From Rhinopithecus roxellana (lineage: Eukaryota > Chordata > Mammalia > Primates > Cercopithecidae), in contig NC_044565.1 of assembly GCF_007565055.1 (NCBI RefSeq), positions 46,449,711 through 46,513,710 on the forward strand: a stretch of 64,000 nt of DNA. The letters are read 5' to 3'. The translations under genes were made by a program, and so were the position numbers. Shown here piece by piece: positions 57,301 through 64,000 of the stretch (position 1 is the stretch's first letter; each line of letters begins with the position of its first letter). Under the pieces are notes generated by a model. The model was given only the letters and a program-made list of their open reading frames with translations, was not told the origin of the DNA and did no database searches.

Positions 57301-60300
57301 TACTTCATAGCGCAATGAACCTTACGGTGACAAAGGAAATATCCAGAGATGAAAACTAGAAAGAAGCTTTCTTAGAAATTTCTTGGTGATGTGTGGATAT
57401 ATCTCACAGAGTTACACTTATGTTTCGTGGATCAGTCCATTAACACTGTCTTTGAGGAACCTGAGGAGGGCTTCCTTGGATCGCTTTGCGGCCTACGCTG
57501 ATAAAGGAAATTTCATCCGTTCAAAACGTGAAAGAAGCTTTCTGAGAAAATTCTTTCTGATCTGTGAGTTCATCTCAGAGACTTATAACTTAGACTTCAG
57601 GAAGCAGTTTGCTAACACTCTGTTCGTGGAATCTGGAAAGTGATACTTTGGAGCACATCGGGGCCCATGGTGAAAATGAAATAGCCTCACATAATAACTA
57701 GAGAGAAGCTTTCTGAGAGATTGCTTTCTGATGTGTGACTTCAGCACACAGAGTTCCAACCTTCCCTTCTTGGAACAGTTTGCTAAAACTCTTGTCGTGG
57801 ATTCTGCAAAGGTATATTTGGGAGCTCATTGAGGACTATGGTGAAAAATTATATATCCTCACATAATAACTAATGAGAAGCTTTCTGGGAAACTGCATCG
57901 CCATGTGTGAATGCAGCTAACAGAGTTACAAGTTTCTCTTCAGTGATCAGTTGGTTGACACAGTTTTCTGGAAATCTGCATTTAGATACTACATAGCGCA
58001 ATGAAGCTTACGGTGAAAAAGGAAATATCCACAGATGAAAAGTAGAAAGAAGCTTTCTTAGGAACGTCTTCGTGATGTGTGAATTCATCTAACAGAGTTA
58101 CACTTATGTTTTGTGGAGCAGTCCATTAACACTTTCTTTGAGGAACCTGAGAAGGTCTTCCTTGGATCTCTTTGAGACCTCGGCTGAGAAAGGAAATGTC
58201 ATCCGTTCAAAACGTGAAAGAAGCTTTCTGAGAAACTTCTTTCTGATCTGTGAGTTCATCTCACAGACTTATACCTTAGACTGCAGGAAGCAGTTTTGCT
58301 AACACTCTTTTCATGGAATCTGGAAAGTGATATTTGGGAGCCCATAGGGGCCCATGGTGAAAAAGGAAATATCCTCTCATAATAACTAGAGAGAAGCTTT
58401 CTGAGAGATTGCTTTCTGATGTGTGACTTCATCACACAGAGTTCCACCCTTCTCTTCTTGGAACAGTTTGCTAACACTGTTGTCGTGGATTTTGCAAAGG
58501 TATATTTGGGAGCTCATTGAGGGCTATCGTGAAAAAGGCAATATCCTCATATCAAAACTGGAAGGAAGCCTTCTGGGAAACTGCATTGCCATGAGTGAAT
58601 GCAACTCACAGAGTTACACGTTTCTCTTCATTGATCAGTTTGCTAAGTAAGTTTTCTGGAAATCTGCATTGGGATACCCCTTAGCGCAATGAAGCTTATG
58701 GTGACAAAGGGAATATCCACAGAAGAAAACTAGAAAGAAGCTTTCTTACAAACTTCTTGGTGATGGGTGAATACATCTGACAGAGTTACACTTATGTTTC
58801 GTTGAGCAGTCCATTAACACTGTCTTTGAGGAAACTGAGAAGGGCTTCGTTGGATCGCATTGAGGCCTAGGCTAATCAAGGAAATTTCATCCGTTCAAAA
58901 CGTGAAAGAAGCTTTCTGAGAAACTTCTCTCCGATCTCTTAGTTCATCTCACAGACTTATAACTTTGACTTCAGGAAGCAGTTTGCTAGCACTGCTTTCG
59001 TGGAATCTGGAAAGTGATATTTGGGAGCCCATAGGGGCAAATGGTGAAAAAGGAAATATCCTCACATAAAAACTAGAGAGAAGCTGTCTGAGAGATTGAT
59101 TTCTGATGTGTGTCTTCATCACACAGAGGTCCACCCTTCCCTTCTTGGAACAGTTGGCTAACACTGTTGTCGTGGATTCTGCAAAGGTATATTTGGGAGC
59201 TCATTGAGGGCTATGGTGAAAAAGGAAATATCGTCACATAATAACTAAAGAGATGCTTCCTGAGAAACTGCATTGCCATGTGTGAATACAACTCACAGAT
59301 TTACAGGTTTCTCTTCAGTGATCACTTTGTTAACACAGTTTTCTGGAAATATGCAATTAGATACTTCATAGCGCAATGAACCTTACGGCGACAAAGGAAT
59401 TATCCACATATGAAAACTAGAAAGAAGCTTTCTTAGAAACTTCTTGGTGACATGTGAATTCATCTCACAGAGTTACACTTATGTTTCGAGGAGCAGTACA
59501 TTAACACTGTCTTAGAGGAACATGAGAAGGGCTTCCTTGGATCGCTTTGAGGACTACGATGAGAAAGGAAATTTCATCCATTCAAAACCTGAAAGAAGTT
59601 TTCTGAGATACTTCTTTCTGATCTGTGAGTTCACCTCACAGACTTATAATTTAGACTTCAGGAAGCAGTTTGCTAACACTCTTTTCGTGGAATCTAGAAA
59701 GTGATATTTGGGAGCCGATATTGGCCCATGGTGAAAAAGGGAATATCCTCCCATAACAACTAGAGAGAAGCTTACTGAGAGATTGCGTTCTGATGTGATA
59801 CTTCATCACACAGAATTCCACACTTCCATTCTTGGAACAGATTGCTAACACTGTTGTCCTGGATTCTGCAAACGTATATTTGGGAGCTCATTGAGGGCTA
59901 TGGTGAAAAAGGGAATATCCTCAGATCAAAACTGGAAAGAAGCCTTCTGAGAAACTGCATTGCCATGAGTGAATTCAACTCATAGATTTACACGTTTCTC
60001 TTCAGTGATCAGTTATTTAACACAGTTTTCTTAAAATCTGCAGTTAGATACTTCATAGCGCAATGGACCTTGCGGTGACAAAGGAAATATCCACAGATAA
60101 AAACTAGAAAAAAGCTTTCTTAGCAACTTCTTGGTGATGGGTGAATTCATCTCACAGAGTTACACTTATGTTTCGTGGAGCAGTCCATTAACACTGTCTT
60201 TGAGGAATCTGAGAAGAGCTTCCTTGGTTCGCATTGAGGACTACACTGAGAAATGAAATTTCATCCTTTCAAAACGTGAAAGAAGCTTTCTGAGAAACTT

Positions 60301-60555
60301 CATTCTGATCTGTGAGTTTATCTCACAGACTTATAACTTAGACTTCAGGAAGCAGTTTGCTAACACTCATTTCATGGAATCTGGAAAGTGATATTTGGGA
60401 GCCCATAGAGGCCCATGGTGAAAAAGGAAATATCCTCACATAATAACTAGAGAGACGCTTTCTGAGAGATTGCTTTCTGATGTGGGACGTCATCACACAG
60501 AGTTCCACCCTTACCTTCTGGAACAGTTTGCTAACACTGTTGTCGTGGATTCTGC
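51361..60555 (+). repeat. Alpha satellite, type I tetramer array (right of the L1)
   Basis: Begins in the tail of a B monomer, then C-D and about 13 further tetramers, with B monomers from 51,897 through 53,953, 54,640, 56,004, 56,690 and 57,376 to ~60,121. Units at 55.08-55.9 and 57.83-58.6 kb share ATTATATATC in D, TTCTTAGGAAC at the A/B join and CATCTAACAGAG in B, four units (~2.75 kb) apart. No gene seen. Confidence 0.93.
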
Positions 60556-63500
60556 AAAGTGATCTTTGGAGCTCATTGAGGGCTATAATGAAAAAGGAAA
60601 CACCTTCAGACAAAAACCTGAAGCAACAGTTCTGGGAAAATGCACTTCAATGTATGAATGCAACTCAGAAAGTTACACGTTTCCCTTCAGTGATCAGTTG
60701 GATAACACAGTTTTCTTGACACCTGCAATGGGATACTTCTTAGCGCAATGAAGCTTAAGGTGACAAAGGAAATATCCTCAGATGACAAGTAGAAAGAAGC
60801 TTTCTTAGAAACTTCTTGGTGATGTGTGAATTCATCTCACAGAGTTACACTTATGTTTCCTGGAACAGTCCATTAACACTGTCTTTGAGGAACTTTTGAA
60901 GGGCTACTTTCCATCGCATTGAGCCCTACGCTGATAAAGGAAATATCATCAGTTGAAAACGTGAAAGAAGCTTTCTGAGAAACTGCTTTGTGATCTGTGA
61001 ATTCATCTCACAGAGTTACAAAGTACTCTTCATGAAACATTTTGCTAACACTCTTTTCGTAGAAACTGTAAAGTGATGTTTGGGAGCCAATTGAGGCCCA
61101 TTGTGAAAAAGGAAATATCCTCAGAGAATAACTAGAGAGAGGCTTTCTGAGACATTGCTTTCTGCTGTGTGACTTCATCAAAAGCGTTCCACCCTTCCTT
61201 TCCTGGAACAGTTTGCTAACACTGTTGTTGTGTATTCTGCAAAGTGGTATTTTGGAGTTCATTGAGGACTATGGTGAAAAGGGAAATATCTTCAGATAAA
61301 AACAGGAAAGAAGCCTTCTGGGAAAATGCAGTTCGATGTATGAATGCTACTCACAGAGTTACACGTTTCTCTTCAGTGATCAGTGTGATAACACAGTTTT
61401 CTTGAAACCTGCAATGAGATACTTCTTAGCGCAATGAAGCTTATGGTGATAAAGGAAATATCCTCAGATTGAAACTAGAAAGAAGCTTTCTTAGAAACTT
61501 CTTGGTGATGTGTGAATTCATCGCATAGAGTTACACTTATATTTCCTGGGACAATAAATGAACACTGTCTTTGAGGAACCTGAGAAGGGTTACTCTCCAT
61601 CGCATGGAGGCCTACGCTCAAAAAGGAAATATCATCAGTTCAAAATGTGAAAGAAGCTTTCTGAGACTTCTTTGTGATCTGTGAATTCATCTCACAGAGT
61701 TGCAACTTAGTTCTCAGGAAGCAGTTAGCAAAGTGCTAACACTCTTTTCGTGGAATCTGCAAAGTGATATTTGGGAGCGCATTGGGGCCCATTGTGAAAA
61801 AGGAAATATCCTCAGATAATAACTAGAGAGAAACTTTCTGAGAGATTGCTTTCTGATGTGTGACTTCATCACACAGAGTTCCACCTTTCCCTTCTTGGAA
61901 CAGTTTGCTAACACTGTTGTCGTGGATTTTGCAGAGTGATATTTGGAAGCTCATTGAGGGCTATAGTGAAAAAGGAAGTATCTTCAAATAAAAACTGAAA
62001 AGAAGCCTTCTGGGAAAATGCACTTCGATGTATGAATGCAACTCACAGAGTTACACGATTCTTTTCAGTGATCAGTTTGCTAATAATCTTTTCTTGAAAT
62101 CTGCAATGGTATCCTTCTTAGCGCAATGAGGCTAACCGTGACAAAGGAAATATGCTCAGATGAAAAACAGAAGGAAGATTTCCTAGAAACTTCTTACGGA
62201 TGTGTGAATTCATCTCACAGAGTTACACTTATGTTTCCTGGAACAATCCATTAAAACTGTCTTTGAGGAAGCTGAGAAGGGCTATTCTCCATCGCATGGA
62301 GGACTACGCTGATATCACAAATATCATCAGTTTAAAACGTGAAAGAAGCTTTCTGAGAAACTTCTTTCTGATCTGTGAATTCATCTCACAGAGTTCCAAC
62401 GGAGTCCTCATGAAGAAGTTTGCTAACATTCTTTTCGTGGAATATGCAAAGTGATATTTGAGAGCCCTTTGGGGCCCATTGTGAAAAAGGAAATATCCTC
62501 AGAGAATAACTAGAGAAAAGCTTTCTGAGAGATTTCTTTCTGATGTGTGGCTTCATCACACAGAGTTCCACCCATCCCTTCTTGGAACAATTTGCTAACT
62601 CTGTTGTCGTGGATTGTGCAAAGTGATATTTGGGAGCTCATGGAGGGCTATGGTGAAAAAGGAAATCTCTTCAGATAAAAACTGGAAAGAAGCATTCTGA
62701 GAAAATGTACTTCGATGTATGAATGCAACTCACAGAGTTACACGTTTCTCTTCAGTGATCAGTTTGCTAACACAGTTTTCTTGAAATCTGCAATGGGATA
62801 CTTGTTAGCGCAATGAAGTTTACGGTGAACAAGGAAATATCCTCAGATGGAAACTAGAAAGAAGACTTCTTTGAAACTTCTTGGTGATGTGTGAATTCAT
62901 CTCACAGAGTTACACTTGTGTTTCCTGGAACAGTCCATTAACACTCTCTTTGAGGAACCTGAGAAGGGCTACTTTCCATCACATTGAGGCCTCCGCTGAT
63001 AAAGGAAATATCATCAGTTCAAAACGTGAACGAAGCTTTCTGAGAAACGTCTTTGTTATTTGTGTATTCATATCAGAGAGTTACAACTTAGTCCTCAGGA
63101 AGCAGTTTGCTAACAGTCTTTTCGTGGAATCTGCAAACTTATATTTGGGAGCCCGTTGGGGCCCATTGTGAAAAAGGAAATATCCTCAGATAATACCTAG
63201 AGAGAAGCTTTCTGAGAGATTGCTTTCTGATGTGTGACTTCATCACTCAGAGTTCCACCCTTCCCTTCTTGGGACAGTTTGCTAACACAGTTGTCGTGGA
63301 TTTTGCAAAGTGATATTTGGGAGCTCATTGAGGACTATGGTTAAACAGAAAATATCTTCAAATAAAAACTGGAAAGAAGCGTTCTGGTAAAAAGCACTTC
63401 GATGTATGAATCCAACTCACAGAGTTAAACGTTTCTATTCAGTGATCAGTTTGTTAACACAGTTTTCTTGAAATCTGCAATGGGATACTTCTTAGCCCAA

Positions 63501-64000
63501 TGAAGCTAACGGTGACAAAGGAAATATCGTCAGATGAAAACTTGAAGGAAGCTTTCGTAGAAACTTCTTGGTCATGTGTGAATTCATCTCACAGAGTTAC
63601 AGTTATGTTTCCTGGGACAATCCATTAACACTGTCTTTGAGGAACCTGAGAAGGGATACTCTCCATCGCATGGAGGCCTACGCTGATAAAGGAAATATCA
63701 TCAGTTCAAAACGTGAAAGAAGATTTCTGAGACTTCTGTGTGATCTGTGATTTCATCTCACACAGTTCCAACTTAGTCCTCATGAAGCCGTTTGGTAACA
63801 CTCTTTTCGTGGAATCTGCAAAGTGATATTTGTGAGCTCTTTGGGGCCCATTGTGAAAAAGGAAATGTCCTCAGATAATAACTAGAGAGAAACTTTCTAA
63901 GAGATTGCTTTCTGATGTGTGACTTCATCACACAGAGTTCCACCCTTCCCTTCTCGGAACAGTTTGCTAACACTGTTGTCGTGGATTCTGCAAAGTGATA
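60556..64000 (+). repeat. Alpha satellite, type II tetramer array, running off the window
   Basis: The switch is in D at GGATTCTGCAAAGTGATC. The first A monomer carries GACAAAAACCTGAAGCAAC and ATAACACAGTTTTCTTGACACC, also seen at 40.15-40.29 kb. B monomers near ~60,808, ~61,494, 62,193, 62,874 and 63,561. Two C starts (near 61,665 and 63,728) share a 3-base deletion (TCTGAGACTTCT). The array continues beyond 64,000. Confidence 0.91.

Noticed and set aside
1..64000. Assignment to a particular chromosome, e.g. the Y, because CENP-B boxes seem absent
   Set aside because: Many Old World monkey alphoid arrays lack CENP-B boxes, so absence is not diagnostic, and no unique flanking sequence is present.
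1..64000. CRISPR-like arrays, tRNA, rRNA or a novel gene system
   Set aside because: The periodicity is fully explained by ~171-bp alphoid monomers. No spacer/repeat pattern, RNA gene or coding region other than the L1 was seen.

Overview
The window is primate centromeric or pericentromeric DNA. Outside three retrotransposons and one assembly gap, all of it is alpha satellite (alphoid) DNA in ~171-bp monomers, most ending in an AAGCTT (HindIII) site. Both Alu copies read GAGATCCGGCCACTGC where human AluY has GAGATCGCGCCACTGC. As I recall it, that is the Old World monkey AluY (AluYR-like) form, so a cercopithecid is the likely source. The chromosome cannot be named from sequence alone.

The basic unit is a four-monomer higher-order repeat (HOR), A-B-C-D, of about 686 bp. 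It has two sequence types. Type I has A starting AAACTGCATTGCC, B with CTTCCTTGGATCGC, and C with CCCATAGGGGCCC. Type II has A starting AAAATGCACTTCGATG, B with CTACTTTCCATCGC, and C with CAACTTAGTCCTCATG. A third arrangement at 13.9-29.3 kb is a seven-mer, A-E-F-G-H-C-D (~1185 bp), in which B is replaced by four more divergent monomers. It is interspersed with ordinary tetramers and two B-less trimers.

Layout: 1-2835 type I in reverse orientation; 2836-2935 a 100-N gap; 2936-~3440 an odd type II variant; ~3440-10,610 type I, with a young Alu at 7638; ~10,611-13,893 type II; 13,894-29,288 the mixed tetramer/seven-mer core with five E-F-G-H blocks and one partial; 29,289-~34,350 type I; ~34,350-45,142 type II with several rearranged units and an older Alu at 43,943; 45,143-51,360 a full-length L1; 51,361-~60,555 type I; ~60,556-64,000 type II. 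Shared private variants show that distant parts are copies of each other, for example 11.2-13.85 kb with 38.65-40.6 kb.

The only protein-coding genes are the two of the L1. ORF2 is intact (1275 codons, with all endonuclease, reverse transcriptase and Cys/His motifs). ORF1 is frameshifted near its C-terminal end. I see no host gene, RNA gene, CRISPR array or operon. The many short ORFs in the satellite are periodic chance reading frames. The points of interest are array architecture: an orientation switch at the gap, the L1 sitting exactly on a type II/type I boundary with a target deletion, L1 and Alu using the same nick site in monomer B, and a dyad symmetry conserved across monomers that lack a CENP-B box.
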